Positions 54,227 to 63,358 of a stretch of DNA of 64,000 nt are shown in pieces. The translations under genes and the position numbers were made by a program. Below the pieces are notes generated by a model. That model searched no databases, was not told where the DNA came from, and saw only the letters and a program-made list of their open reading frames with translations. The DNA comes from Alphaproteobacteria bacterium (GTDB lineage Bacteria; Pseudomonadota; Alphaproteobacteria; CAAGCB01; CAG-977): NCBI GenBank assembly GCA_024413465.1, contig JAKSVU010000001.1:267801-331800 (forward strand), read 5' to 3'. The first letter of the stretch is position 1; the number at the start of each line of letters is the position of its first letter.

Positions 54227-55417
54227 ATGAGCGAATTATCTGAGGCTTTTCAAAAAAAGTGGGACAGCGTAAAATTAAAAATGCTAGCAATGACAGTTGC
54301 CGGTGCAAGTTTTCTTACCCCAATGAATTCATTTTCACATGAAAATTCAAAAGAAGATAATACATCTGTAAAGACTGAATTGGTAACTCAGAAGCAAGCT
54401 ATCACAAATGATTCTATTTCAATTTTTCAAACTGATTCTTTAGCACAAAATCAAACTATTGCCAAAGATTCTACTTCAACCATTCATTTTGAAGATGCTC
54501 GTTTACAAAAAGCTGCAGATAAAATGATAAAAACCCCTACCGGAGCAAAAGTTTTAAATGAATTGTCAAAATTAGGTATTGATGCAAAAATTGATGATTC
54601 CATTGCTGAAGATTTGGGGGGAGCTTATTTCCAAGGGAAAAAAGCTATTTTAATCAGATCTTCATGCTCTGATGCATTAATAGCATCGATTCTTATTCAT
54701 GAGGGAACACATGCTATCCAAGCAGCTAGAGGATGTAAATTGACACCGGGGCTTGATGCTCAATCATACTTTAATTTAAACAAAGCTATGGAAGCAGACG
54801 CGATGAAAAATCAAGTCATGGCTGCTTATGAGTTAAAATTACAAGGTGATGCTTCTGTCTATAATGCTTTTAAAACTGAACATCGTTCATATTGTAATGA
54901 TTACGAAACTTTATATGATTCTTGCAAGAACAATACTGATTCTTTGCAACGTGGAACATTTTTTAATTATTACAAAGATAAAAATTATATAAAAACTTAT
55001 GAAAATCGCTATTTAGAAGCATTGCAAACATTTGAAAAAGCTTCAAAAAAAGGAAATGTTGCGGGATGTTTTCAAATACATCTATCAGAAAATGATATCA
55101 TTAATAAAGCTTGTTGTTTCGATGGTAAAACGTATATGCAACCTGGAGATTCAACAATTTTAGCAAGCAGTCAATGCAACTTTATTCAGAAATCAACGTA
55201 CAAATATCTACAAAGCATAGCAAAAGATTTTGATAAGAAAGTTGCAAATGATTTTATTGCAAAACAAGATCACTCCTTTGAAAATTTTTATGTTGTTGAT
55301 CTTAAGGGAAACGTTAAACAAGAACCTACAAATTTAGCAACGAAAACAGAAACTATCGCTAAAAATGATTCCATTTCGACTTTATCTCTGTATGTGAACA
55401 AACAGTTTGCAAGATAA
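54227..55417 (+). CDS. Secreted-looking HExxH metallopeptidase-domain protein
   Basis: About 396 residues. A basic N-terminus (about 10-18) and a hydrophobic stretch near residues 20-36 suggest a signal peptide or anchor. The middle has ASILIHEGTHAIQAARG (HExxH) and NKAMEADAMKNQVMAAYE, the same arrangement as the 36200-37723 protein, so the two are paralogues. It also contains cysteine-rich patches after the core. Start ATG 54227 follows AAGGAA; an upstream in-frame TTG at 54212 is less likely. Possible host-directed or periplasmic protease, unproven. Confidence 0.72.
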   Translation: MSELSEAFQKKWDSVKLKMLAMTVAGASFLTPMNSFSHENSKEDNTSVKTELVTQKQAITNDSISIFQTDSLAQNQTIAKDSTSTIHFEDARLQKAADKMIKTPTGAKVLNELSKLGIDAKIDDSIAEDLGGAYFQGKKAILIRSSCSDALIASILIHEGTHAIQAARGCKLTPGLDAQSYFNLNKAMEADAMKNQVMAAYELKLQGDASVYNAFKTEHRSYCNDYETLYDSCKNNTDSLQRGTFFNYYKDKNYIKTYENRYLEALQTFEKASKKGNVAGCFQIHLSENDIINKACCFDGKTYMQPGDSTILASSQCNFIQKSTYKYLQSIAKDFDKKVANDFIAKQDHSFENFYVVDLKGNVKQEPTNLATKTETIAKNDSISTLSLYVNKQFAR

Positions 55418-55505
55418 TCTCTGCAAAAAAAATTGAAAATTTATTAGAAAAATAATTTTTATATTGATTTTTTCCTCTATCTCAGTTAAGTATATCTCTA
55501 CCGAC

Positions 55506-55595
55506 GGAGGGTGGGCAGGCTGGTAATGCAGCGGATTGCTAATCCGTACACGGGGTAACATCCGTGAGTGGGTTCGATTCCCACATCCTCCGCCA
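55506..55595 (+). tRNA. tRNA-Ser (GCT)
   Basis: 90 bases with encoded CCA and long variable arm (TACACGGGGTAACATCCGTGA). GGAGGGT/ATCCTCC acceptor stem, anticodon loop TTGCTAA with GCT, T-loop TTCGATT. Reads AGC and AGU serine codons. TTGATT at 55464 with a poor -10 is the only upstream promoter hint. Confidence 0.95.
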
Positions 55596-55895
55596 TCGTT
55601 TTTACATAGTTTTGACGACTCTTTTGTCGTGATTCCTGTGCTTTTTCCATCGGAAAAATATAACTATTTGCTTCTAATTGACTTTATAATCGATTTCCTA
55701 ACGAATATCAATTTGTCGGTTTTAACCGTACGAAAGGTATGAGAAAATTGTTATAAAAAAAGGAATAATCCAAAAAAATTAAATCGAGAATATTCAAAAC
55801 ATCATTTACAAATATTTTCAAACAAAACTAGATTTTATTTAGATTTTTTTAAAAGAAATTGCATACTCTAAAAAAAAATAGAGGATATTTATTAA
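55596..55895 (+). other. 300-base gene-free region after tRNA-Ser
   Basis: AT-rich spacer without a gene. It holds two small inverted repeats (CGAC-TCTTTT-GTCG near 55612 and TTTTTCC-ATC-GGAAAAA near 55643), of which the second could end the tRNA transcript. Nothing else recognisable. Confidence 0.5.
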
Positions 55896-56744
55896 ATGGA
55901 AAATACTTCAGAAAAAATACTCGTTGATACGCTATTTGGAACAGAAGAAAAAATTATAGATAATAATATTACTTCCGATTACATTGAGGATTTTCCTAAG
56001 TATTTATTTGATGAAGTTGATGAAAATCAAATTGGATTGCCATTAATTTCTGTTCCAATTGCAAAAACGAAAATAATTACTCAAAATAATTTAAATATTT
56101 TGGTTCCATTTTTAAACGAATTAAATCTGTATGAAAACCGTTGGAATTTTAAAAAGACTACAGAAACTCGTGAAGTTTGGTCAACAAAAGCAAATCAAGA
56201 ACTTGCTCCTATTTTAAATTCATTAAAGGAAATTTGCTTAAAAGAACATATTCTTACCCCTCGTTCTATTTATGCATACTATCAAGCAAAAAGATCTGAA
56301 AAAGGAATAAAACTTTATAAAAAAGAAACTGAAGAAATTTTAGAAATTGCTTTGCCAATTCTCAGTGATGGAACTAGCATTGCTGATAAATTTTCAAGTA
56401 AAGAATTTAAACCAACTGCTGTAATTGCATCTTGTATGGGGAAAAATGCAACAGATATTGCAAAACAATGGCTCTTATCGGGACATAATGACAAATTTCA
56501 ATATTTAGATGGTTTTATTCGCGAAATGACCTTTGCAATGATTGAATACACAACTTATTTAATTAACAAACAAGAATGTTGTCTTGGTCAAGCTGTTTCA
56601 TTAGGCATGGCAAAAACAGGCAATCCAAAAATACAATCTACTCTAATAGAACTTCTTGACGCAAACAGAATCGACATATCCTTTAGTCGTCACTATCTCA
56701 TGGGACCTGAATATTCTGCTCTCGCTTTTGTTTTACCGAAATAA
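55896..56744 (+). CDS. Orphan methionine-synthase activation-domain-like protein
   Basis: 282 residues that follow the C-terminal reactivation domain of cobalamin-dependent MetH: LYENRWNFKKTTETREVW (family W...K), then ELAPILNSLKE...LTPRSIYAYYQA, IADKF, a long helix region AMIEYTTYLINKQ, and ending RIDISFSRHYLMGPEYSALAFVLP. The AdoMet-contact motif RPAPGYPACPxHTEK of E. coli MetH reads instead AVSLGMAKTGNPKIQ. No MetH catalytic or B12-binding domain is fused or adjacent. Either a stand-alone reactivation module or a repurposed one. Confidence 0.62.
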   Translation: MENTSEKILVDTLFGTEEKIIDNNITSDYIEDFPKYLFDEVDENQIGLPLISVPIAKTKIITQNNLNILVPFLNELNLYENRWNFKKTTETREVWSTKANQELAPILNSLKEICLKEHILTPRSIYAYYQAKRSEKGIKLYKKETEEILEIALPILSDGTSIADKFSSKEFKPTAVIASCMGKNATDIAKQWLLSGHNDKFQYLDGFIREMTFAMIEYTTYLINKQECCLGQAVSLGMAKTGNPKIQSTLIELLDANRIDISFSRHYLMGPEYSALAFVLPK

Positions 56745-56746
56745 AT

Positions 56747-57247
56747 TTACCGCAAATCTTTTAAAAGTTCTGCTAATTTTTCTCTAGCTCTGTATATTCT
56801 AACTTTTACGTTAGGTTCTGAAATAGATAATTGTTTTGCAATTTCTTTAATAGACAAATCAGCTATTTGGTACATTGTATATGCTTGAGACAACTCCGCA
56901 GGAATTTCAGCCAAAGCCTGCTTAATTCTTTTTCTCAAAATTGCAGAATCTGAAACCTCCTCAGGTTCCGTTTCATCAATAAATTCATCTGGATGCGCAT
57001 CGACATCAACGACGACAGAAAACTTTTCAGATCTTAAATAGTCTATTCTTAAATTTTTAGCTATTTGAAAAACATAAGCTGAAATAGATGTATCCTCTTG
57101 TAGTTCACTTCTCTTATTCCACAAGCGAATAAATGATTCTTGAACGATATCACATGCTTTTGCATAATCGACCTGATTTGCAACCAAATAGTTTGTTAGC
57201 TTCTTAGCATACTCATTATAATATTTTTTAAAATCATCTTGTGTCAT
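56747..57247 (-). CDS. ECF-type RNA polymerase sigma factor
   Basis: About 166 residues with sigma region 2 (VQESFIRLWNKRSELQEDTSISAYVFQIAKNLRIDYLR, in part) and region 4 (EIPAELSQAYTMYQIADLSIKEIAKQLSISEPNVKVRIYRAREKL, in part). The linker is acidic. It belongs to the extracytoplasmic-function class. It overlaps the trxB stop (TGATG), so it is likely co-transcribed with thioredoxin reductase, suggesting a possible redox-stress link. No anti-sigma factor is adjacent. Confidence 0.88.
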   Translation of the reverse strand: MTQDDFKKYYNEYAKKLTNYLVANQVDYAKACDIVQESFIRLWNKRSELQEDTSISAYVFQIAKNLRIDYLRSEKFSVVVDVDAHPDEFIDETEPEEVSDSAILRKRIKQALAEIPAELSQAYTMYQIADLSIKEIAKQLSISEPNVKVRIYRAREKLAELLKDLR

Positions 57248-58182
57248 CATTGTTTTTTATCCAAATATGTTAAAGCTGTCATTGCTGCACGACACCCCCC
57301 AGCAGCCGCTGTAATAGCCTGACAACAAGTCAACTCTTGCACATCACCTGCAACAAAAACGTTATCATATCTAGTTAGAGCCGTACCTGTCTGCATCGGT
57401 TTTATAAGACCACTCTCATCTAAATCTAATTGTTGAACAAACAATTCTGTGTTTGGCTTATGTCCAATCGCTATAAACACACCATCACAAGCTATAGTCT
57501 CTTGTTTATGGGAAATAATATCTTCAACAGTCAATCCTGTTACACCTGTTGTCTGATTTCCTTCATAGGCAATAGATACTTTATTCCACTTAGTCTCAAT
57601 TTTAGGATGCTCTAACAAACGTTTCTGTAATTCAACTTCCGCTTTAAGTTTATCACGACGGTGAACCAAGTAAACTTTCTGAGCTAAATTAGCCAGATAC
57701 AAAGCTTCCTCAACTGCAGAATTCCCCCCACCAACAACTACGACTATTTTATTTCTGTAAAAGAAACCATCGCATGTAGCACAGACAGAAACCCCCATCC
57801 CCTTTAAATTTTCTTCATTTGGCAAACCAAGCCATTTTGACATTGCCCCTGTCGCAATAATCAAAACGTCGTAGTTATAAATATCTCCCCCATCCAACAC
57901 AACTTCATTTTTTTTGAAATCAACAGAAACTGCTGTATCTTCAACAATCTCTGCCCCCATATTTTCAGCCTGTTCACGCATTCTATCCATCAATTCTATT
58001 CCAGTTATTTTTTCTGGAAAACCTGGATAATTTTCGATTTCAGAAGTCTGGGTTAATTGTCCACCTAATAAGGGACCACTTATAACAGTGGTTTTTCTTG
58101 ATGATCTTGCTCCATAAATCGCTGCTGTATACCCCGCTGGACCTGAACCAAGTATTAATATAGATGAGTATTTTTTTTCCAT
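57247..58182 (-). CDS. trxB: Thioredoxin reductase
   Basis: 311 residues, FAD/NADPH enzyme. N-terminal FAD loop GSGPAGYTAAIYGARS, LLGGQLTQTSEIENYPGF segment, redox-active CATC near residue 134, NADPH loop VVGGGNSAVEEALYLA and C-terminal FVAGDVQELTCCQAITAAAGG (in part). Typical length and motifs. Followed by the ECF sigma gene with a 1-4 base overlap. Confidence 0.96.
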   Translation of the reverse strand: MEKKYSSILILGSGPAGYTAAIYGARSSRKTTVISGPLLGGQLTQTSEIENYPGFPEKITGIELMDRMREQAENMGAEIVEDTAVSVDFKKNEVVLDGGDIYNYDVLIIATGAMSKWLGLPNEENLKGMGVSVCATCDGFFYRNKIVVVVGGGNSAVEEALYLANLAQKVYLVHRRDKLKAEVELQKRLLEHPKIETKWNKVSIAYEGNQTTGVTGLTVEDIISHKQETIACDGVFIAIGHKPNTELFVQQLDLDESGLIKPMQTGTALTRYDNVFVAGDVQELTCCQAITAAAGGCRAAMTALTYLDKKQ

Positions 58183-58229
58183 AAGAAACCTAAAAACTAT
58201 AAATTTTGCTCACATATTACTTATTTTGA

Positions 58230-58256
58230 TGTAACTTTCAAGCTAAAAAGTTACAT
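58230..58256. terminator. Hairpin at the amidase 3' end
   Basis: TGTAACTTT / AAAGTTACA inverted repeat with an 8-base loop that overlaps the amidase stop codon at 58243. T-run support is weak on both strands, so the role as terminator is tentative. Confidence 0.4.
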
Positions 58257-58896
58257 TTTCGAAAACAGCTTGCATTCGTTGAATTATTTTTTTATTCGAT
58301 AAATCTTCTAAACCTCGGGGATAAAAATGTCTACAAAAAGCAATCTTAGCCATTTCAAAATTCGAAATATCATACCCTATTTTTTCTAATAATTCTTGTT
58401 CCGTATATTCATTATCTAAAAAATCATTTGTCCAAAATCCAATATTATTTTCAGCAAGCAATTCCCATGGAAATAACTCTCCTGGATCTTGTTTTCTAGT
58501 TGGAGCGACATCACTATGACCTAAAACATATTTGATTGTATTTCTAGCTTGAATATCCTGACAGAGATTTATCACACTTGCTACCTGTTTTTTAGGAAAA
58601 GGAATATACCCAAATTCATGACCAGGATTGGATATTTCTATACCAATTGAACAACTATTTATATCGCACCGTCCTTTCCAAAAAGAAACTCCAGCATGAT
58701 ATGCCCTTTTTTTCTCATCAACTAAATGAAATACTTTTCCATTTTCATCAACTAAATAATGAGAACTTACCTTCGTCTCTGCATTACATAACCGTTCTAA
58801 AGCATTCTTTGTTGACTGCATACCAGTGTAATGTAAAACAATCATATCAATTGGAAGCTTTCTTTCTTCAAAATTAGGAGAAAAGATCTCTATCAT
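58243..58896 (-). CDS. N-acetylmuramoyl-L-alanine amidase
   Basis: 217 residues of the Amidase_2 family (AmpD/AmiD-like). IVLHYTGMQ supplies the first zinc histidine, SSHYLVDENG and RAYHAGVSFW follow, NSCSIGIEISN is typical, and YVLGHSDVAPTRKQDPGELFPW has the remaining zinc ligands and the catalytic lysine. A C-terminal peptidoglycan-binding-like segment (NEYTEQELLEKIGYD) is present. There is no signal peptide, so it is a cytoplasmic recycling amidase of the AmpD kind. Overlaps gph by 4 bases. Confidence 0.9.
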   Translation of the reverse strand: MIEIFSPNFEERKLPIDMIVLHYTGMQSTKNALERLCNAETKVSSHYLVDENGKVFHLVDEKKRAYHAGVSFWKGRCDINSCSIGIEISNPGHEFGYIPFPKKQVASVINLCQDIQARNTIKYVLGHSDVAPTRKQDPGELFPWELLAENNIGFWTNDFLDNEYTEQELLEKIGYDISNFEMAKIAFCRHFYPRGLEDLSNKKIIQRMQAVFENVTF

Positions 58897-59555
58897 TTCA
58901 TTTTATCCAAAACATTTTTTAAATCTGAAAAATGATCTATTAAAAAATCCGGTTTTATTTCTTCAAGAGGGACATGAGCATACCCAAAAGATAGTAAAAC
59001 GACTGGTATTCCCGCGTTTTTTGCAGCTTCGCTATCGACTTCACTATCTCCAACCATAATAGCTTCATTAACGTTTCCCCCCATTTTTTTTACTGCTAAC
59101 CATAATGGTTCTGGGCGAGGTTTTTTTTCAGGCAAAGACTCGGCATCCAAAACAATGTCAAAATACGAAGATAGTTTTAATCTATCTAAAATAACTTTTG
59201 TCGGAACCGGTGGTTTATTTGTACAAACTGCCATTTTATAATTATTCTTTTTCAAATATTCTAACGTTTCAATGACACCATCCCACGTTTTTGTAAGAAA
59301 CATATCTGCCTTACCGTACTGATCCAACCACTCGGAAAACAAATTATCAAATTCAGAATCCGTCGTTTTTATACTTGTTAATTCAAAGGCTTTTTTTACT
59401 AGAACTTTTGCGCCTGAACCAATAATTGAAATTATTTCTTGTTCAGTCAAATTTCTGCCATTATGCCTAGATAAAAACAAATTAACTTCTCTAGTCATAT
59501 CAGGAATTGAATTTATTAAAGTTCCATCCAAATCAAAAATAATATATTTCCGCAT
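58893..59555 (-). CDS. gph: Phosphoglycolate phosphatase (HAD)
   Basis: 220 residues, HAD-superfamily hydrolase. Motif I FDLDGTLINS at the N-terminus, motif II CTNKPP near residue 113, lysine in KKPRPEP, and motif III/IV VGDSEVDSEAA near 168. The cap domain is helical, subclass I. Substrate specificity is inferred from family naming only; other small phosphoesters are possible. Co-directional and overlapping with the amidase, divergent from glmU. Confidence 0.85.
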   Translation of the reverse strand: MRKYIIFDLDGTLINSIPDMTREVNLFLSRHNGRNLTEQEIISIIGSGAKVLVKKAFELTSIKTTDSEFDNLFSEWLDQYGKADMFLTKTWDGVIETLEYLKKNNYKMAVCTNKPPVPTKVILDRLKLSSYFDIVLDAESLPEKKPRPEPLWLAVKKMGGNVNEAIMVGDSEVDSEAAKNAGIPVVLLSFGYAHVPLEEIKPDFLIDHFSDLKNVLDKMK

Positions 59556-59583
59556 AATTTTTGCTATTCCATAAACTATTTTT

Positions 59584-59612
59584 CTATCAAAAATTTTGAA
59601 TTAATATATAAT
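59584..59612 (+). promoter_or_regulatory. Candidate promoter of glmU-glmS
   Basis: Perfect TATAAT at 59607-59612, 36 bases before the glmU ATG. The -35 at 17-base spacing (CTATCA) is weak. Confidence 0.35.
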
Positions 59613-59648
59613 ATGCCAAATTCATAGAAAATTAAAAGAGGTATGTAA

Positions 59649-60989
59649 ATGGAAAATGATGTTTTTGCTATTATTTTAGGTGCTGGTCAAGGAACAAGAA
59701 TGAAATCCTCGTTACCAAAGGTAATGCATAAAATAGCTGGTTTACCTATGGTCTGCCACTTAATTGCTACTACTTCAGAATTACATACAAAAGATACCAT
59801 CGTCGTTGTCGGTCCTAATATGGACATTATTACAAAGACAGTTGCTCCATGCAAAACTGTATTACAAGAAAAACAACAAGGAACTGGTGACGCTGTTAAA
59901 ACAACAAAAAAATTTTTATCCGGGAAAAAAGGACATATCTTTATTCTTTTTGGAGACACTCCTCTTATCAAAAAAGAAACACTGGAAAAAATGATTTATC
60001 AAAGAGAACATGAAAATGCAGACATCGTTGTATTGGGATTTGTACCAAACGATCCTGGGCGTTATGGTCGATTAGTCGTTGAAAATGGTAATTTAAAAAA
60101 GATTGTTGAATTTAAAGATGCTTCAGACACTGAAAAAGCAATTACTCTCTGCAATTCTGGTGTTATGTGCGTTAATGCTGAAAAATTGTTTGGTTGGATT
60201 GATAGATTAGATAACAATAATGCTGCAAAAGAATACTATTTAACAGATATTGTAAAGATGGCTACCGATGAAGGACTTATAACAAAAGTCGTTGAAGGCA
60301 GTGAAGAAGAAATGGCTGGTGCAAATTCTCGTTCTGATCTTGCAATGATTGAAAATATCGCTCAAAATAGATTACGTCAAAAATTCTTAGATCAAGGAAT
60401 TACGATGATTGATCCATCATCTGTTTATTTCTCTTTCGATACAAAAATGGGAAAAGATATTACTATTGAACCTAACGTTTTCTTTGCTCCTGGATGTACT
60501 GTCGAAGATAATGTTGAAATCAAAGCATTTTGCCATTTTGAAGGAGCCTATATTCACAAAGGTGCTATTGTAGGACCTTTTGCTCGTTTACGTCCAGAAG
60601 CTAACATCGGTGAAAACTGCCATATTGGAGATTTTGTTGAAATTAAAAAGTCAACAATTGATAACGGAGCTAAAGTAAATCACCTTTCCTACATTGGAGA
60701 CGCTCATATCGGTGAAAAAACGAATATTGGTGCTGGAACAATCACTTGCAATTATGATGGTTACTTTAAATCAAAAACAGATATTGGATCAAACGCTTTC
60801 ATCGGTTCAGATACCGTTATCGTAGCCCCTTGTAAAATTGGTGATGGAGCAATGACAGCAGCAGGCTCTGTCATTACAAAGGATGTAGAGAACGATGCTA
60901 TGGCTGTTGGTAGAGGAAGACAAGCTGCTTATCCAGGATGGGCAAAATCATTTCGCGAACAAAAACAACAATTGAAAAACTCAAAATAA
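59649..60989 (+). CDS. glmU: Bifunctional GlmU (GlcN-1-P acetyl/uridyltransferase)
   Basis: 446 residues. The N-terminal uridyltransferase half begins LGAGQGTRMKSSLPKVMHKIAG, with the QGTGDAVK segment and FGDTPLI. The C-terminal half is a left-handed beta helix of hexapeptide repeats with HLSYIGDAHIGEKTNIGAGTITCNYDG (about residues 340-366, in part), an acetyltransferase signature. Makes UDP-GlcNAc for peptidoglycan. AGAGG precedes the ATG. glmS follows after 12 bases, so the pathway enzymes share a transcript. Confidence 0.97.
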   Translation: MENDVFAIILGAGQGTRMKSSLPKVMHKIAGLPMVCHLIATTSELHTKDTIVVVGPNMDIITKTVAPCKTVLQEKQQGTGDAVKTTKKFLSGKKGHIFILFGDTPLIKKETLEKMIYQREHENADIVVLGFVPNDPGRYGRLVVENGNLKKIVEFKDASDTEKAITLCNSGVMCVNAEKLFGWIDRLDNNNAAKEYYLTDIVKMATDEGLITKVVEGSEEEMAGANSRSDLAMIENIAQNRLRQKFLDQGITMIDPSSVYFSFDTKMGKDITIEPNVFFAPGCTVEDNVEIKAFCHFEGAYIHKGAIVGPFARLRPEANIGENCHIGDFVEIKKSTIDNGAKVNHLSYIGDAHIGEKTNIGAGTITCNYDGYFKSKTDIGSNAFIGSDTVIVAPCKIGDGAMTAAGSVITKDVENDAMAVGRGRQAAYPGWAKSFREQKQQLKNSK

Positions 60990-61001
60990 GGAAAATAAAA
61001 A

Positions 61002-62828
61002 ATGTGTGGAATCGTTGGTATAATTTCTTCAAGACAAGTAACTCCTTTATTAGTCGATGGATTGAAACGTTTGGAATATCGTGGATATGATTCAGCCGGT
61101 GTAGCAACGTTAATCGATGGCAAAATTCAACGCCGTCGTGCAAAAGGAAAAATCGTAAATCTTGAAAATAAAATCGCTGAAGAACCTTTAAATGGGACCA
61201 TCGGTATTGCTCACACCCGTTGGGCAACACATGGGGTACCAAATGAAGCTAATGCTCACCCACACGCAGATAAAAATGTAGCCGTCGTTCATAATGGTAT
61301 CATTGAAAATTATCGTGAATTGCGTGCTGAATTATTGAAAAAAGGGCATAAATTTGAATCTGAAACTGATACAGAAGTTGTTGTCCACTTAATTTCCCAA
61401 AAAATTGAGGAAGGGAGAACCGCAGAACAAGCTGTTAGCGAATCTTTAAAACGTTTAAAAGGTGCTTTTGCCTTATCTATCATTTTTACAGGTCGTGAAG
61501 ACATTATCATTGGAGCTAGAAAAGGTTCTCCTTTGGCCGTTGGTTTCGGTGATGGAGAAATGTTCCTTGGTTCTGATGCTTTAGCTCTTGCCCCATTGAC
61601 AAAAAAAATAATGTACCTTGAAGATGGTGATTGGGCTGTTTTAACTCATAATTCAGCAACTGTTTATGATGAAAATAATAACAAAGTTGAAAGAAAAGTT
61701 ATTCAATCTGCTGCCTCTGGTGCAATGATTGGAAAAGGTGAATATCGTCATTTTATGCTCAAAGAAATTTATGAACAACCTCAAGTTATTGGCGATACTT
61801 TAAACACAATGATTAACCAAGATCGTAGCACAATTACCTTACCAAACATTCCTTTTGATTTAAAAGACGTTTCCAGATTAACGATTGTTGCCTGTGGAAC
61901 TTCCTATTATGCCGGATTGGTTGGCAAGTATTGGATTGAATCCGTTGCAAAAGTTCCTGTTGATATTGATGTTGCTTCTGAATTTAGATATCGTCGTCCT
62001 GTTATGCAAGATAAGGGAGTATCTCTATTCATTTCTCAATCAGGGGAAACTGCAGATACATTAGCAGCACTTCGTTATTGCAAAGAACAAGGCCAGAAAA
62101 TTGTTTCTATCGTAAATGTTGATACAAGTACAATGGCTCGTGAAGCTGATTGTGTTTTAAAAACGTTAGCGGGGCCTGAAATTGGCGTTGCTTCAACAAA
62201 AGCATTTACAACACAATTAACCTTACTTGCATGTTTTGCCATCGCTCTTGGTCGTGCAAAAGGAACATTGGAACGTGAAGAAGAAATTAAATTATCTCGT
62301 GCATTAGTTGAAGTTCCTTCTCGTGCAGCAGAAGTTTTGAATAATGATGAGAAAATTGAACAAATTGCTCAAAACCTTGTCAGCACAGCACGTGACGTTC
62401 TTTACTTAGGTCGTGGAAGTAATTATCCAATTGCTCTCGAAGGTGCCTTAAAATTAAAAGAAATTTCTTACATTCATGCAGAAGGATACGCTGCTGGTGA
62501 AATGAAACATGGACCAATTGCTTTGATTGATGAAGACGTTCCTGTTATTGTTGTTGCTCCAACAGATGAATTATTTGATAAAACAATTTCAAACATGCAA
62601 GAAGTTTTAGCCCGTGGTGGTAAAGTTGTTTTCTTTGGTGATGAAAATGGTGTTGGTACTGTAAAAGATCGTTCTGCAGCAACAATCATTTTACCAACGG
62701 TAAATCCTTTTGTTGCCCCTATTTTGTATGCAATTCCTGTTCAATTATTAGCTTATCATACTGCCATTGCAAAGGGAACAGATGTTGATCAACCAAGAAA
62801 CTTGGCAAAAAGTGTGACTGTTGAATGA
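61002..62828 (+). CDS. glmS: Glutamine:fructose-6-phosphate aminotransferase
   Basis: 608 residues. The N-terminal glutaminase domain starts MCGIVGI with the catalytic Cys2, RWATHGVPNEANAHPH and the EVVVHLI segment; the C-terminal isomerase half has two SIS domains (LFISQSGETADTLAAL and RGSNYPIALEGALKLKE) and ends PRNLAKSVTVE, a GlmS hallmark. It makes glucosamine-6-phosphate. Downstream gene overlaps by 4 bases. No glmS ribozyme or sRNA site was sought in depth; none is obvious. Confidence 0.97.
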   Translation: MCGIVGIISSRQVTPLLVDGLKRLEYRGYDSAGVATLIDGKIQRRRAKGKIVNLENKIAEEPLNGTIGIAHTRWATHGVPNEANAHPHADKNVAVVHNGIIENYRELRAELLKKGHKFESETDTEVVVHLISQKIEEGRTAEQAVSESLKRLKGAFALSIIFTGREDIIIGARKGSPLAVGFGDGEMFLGSDALALAPLTKKIMYLEDGDWAVLTHNSATVYDENNNKVERKVIQSAASGAMIGKGEYRHFMLKEIYEQPQVIGDTLNTMINQDRSTITLPNIPFDLKDVSRLTIVACGTSYYAGLVGKYWIESVAKVPVDIDVASEFRYRRPVMQDKGVSLFISQSGETADTLAALRYCKEQGQKIVSIVNVDTSTMAREADCVLKTLAGPEIGVASTKAFTTQLTLLACFAIALGRAKGTLEREEEIKLSRALVEVPSRAAEVLNNDEKIEQIAQNLVSTARDVLYLGRGSNYPIALEGALKLKEISYIHAEGYAAGEMKHGPIALIDEDVPVIVVAPTDELFDKTISNMQEVLARGGKVVFFGDENGVGTVKDRSAATIILPTVNPFVAPILYAIPVQLLAYHTAIAKGTDVDQPRNLAKSVTVE

Positions 62829-63358
62829 TTTTAAATAAAATAAAAAATTTTTTTCATCGATTTTTAAAATCTTTTGCAACAGACAAAATTATATATTTGC
62901 CAGCAGTTATTATTTTTCTGTTAGCCATGTCTCTTATTGGATTTGTATATTTTTCTGATACAAGTGAATTTACACCTTGTACAATTGAATCGATTGGATG
63001 TATGGAAAACATTGAAACACTCCCAAAAGTAAAACAAATAAAGAAAGTTTTTGTTTGTGCATCGAAAACAGCATGGTGTGATACACAAGTTTTATTTCAA
63101 AAATGTTCTAATAAAAATTCTGATGATATTTTGACCATTCCAGATAATACGCAGAATGACAAAATTTCAACAGAAGAAATAAATCAACTTTTTGAAAAAA
63201 TTTCCACTGATATGGAAAAAAATGTATCATCCGATATAGATGGGAATAAATTAATGGAAGAAGCCAGAACTGAACGTTTAGAAGGTGAAAAACATTTTCA
63301 AGAACTAATTGATTCTATTGTCAAACAACAAAAAGATTCTGAAATTGAAAACAAATGA
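62825..63358 (+). CDS. Single-pass membrane protein of unknown function
   Basis: 177 residues with one membrane helix (about residues 23-45, KIIYLPAVIIFLLAMSLIGFV). The outer or periplasmic part has five cysteines (CTIESIGC, VCASKTAWC, KCSNK) that could form disulfides, followed by a highly charged, Glu/Lys-rich coil (EARTERLEGEKHFQE). Family not recognised. Start overlaps the glmS stop by 4 bases and its end overlaps the methyltransferase start by 4 bases, so it is in the glmU-glmS transcript. Confidence 0.6.
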   Translation: MILNKIKNFFHRFLKSFATDKIIYLPAVIIFLLAMSLIGFVYFSDTSEFTPCTIESIGCMENIETLPKVKQIKKVFVCASKTAWCDTQVLFQKCSNKNSDDILTIPDNTQNDKISTEEINQLFEKISTDMEKNVSSDIDGNKLMEEARTERLEGEKHFQELIDSIVKQQKDSEIENK

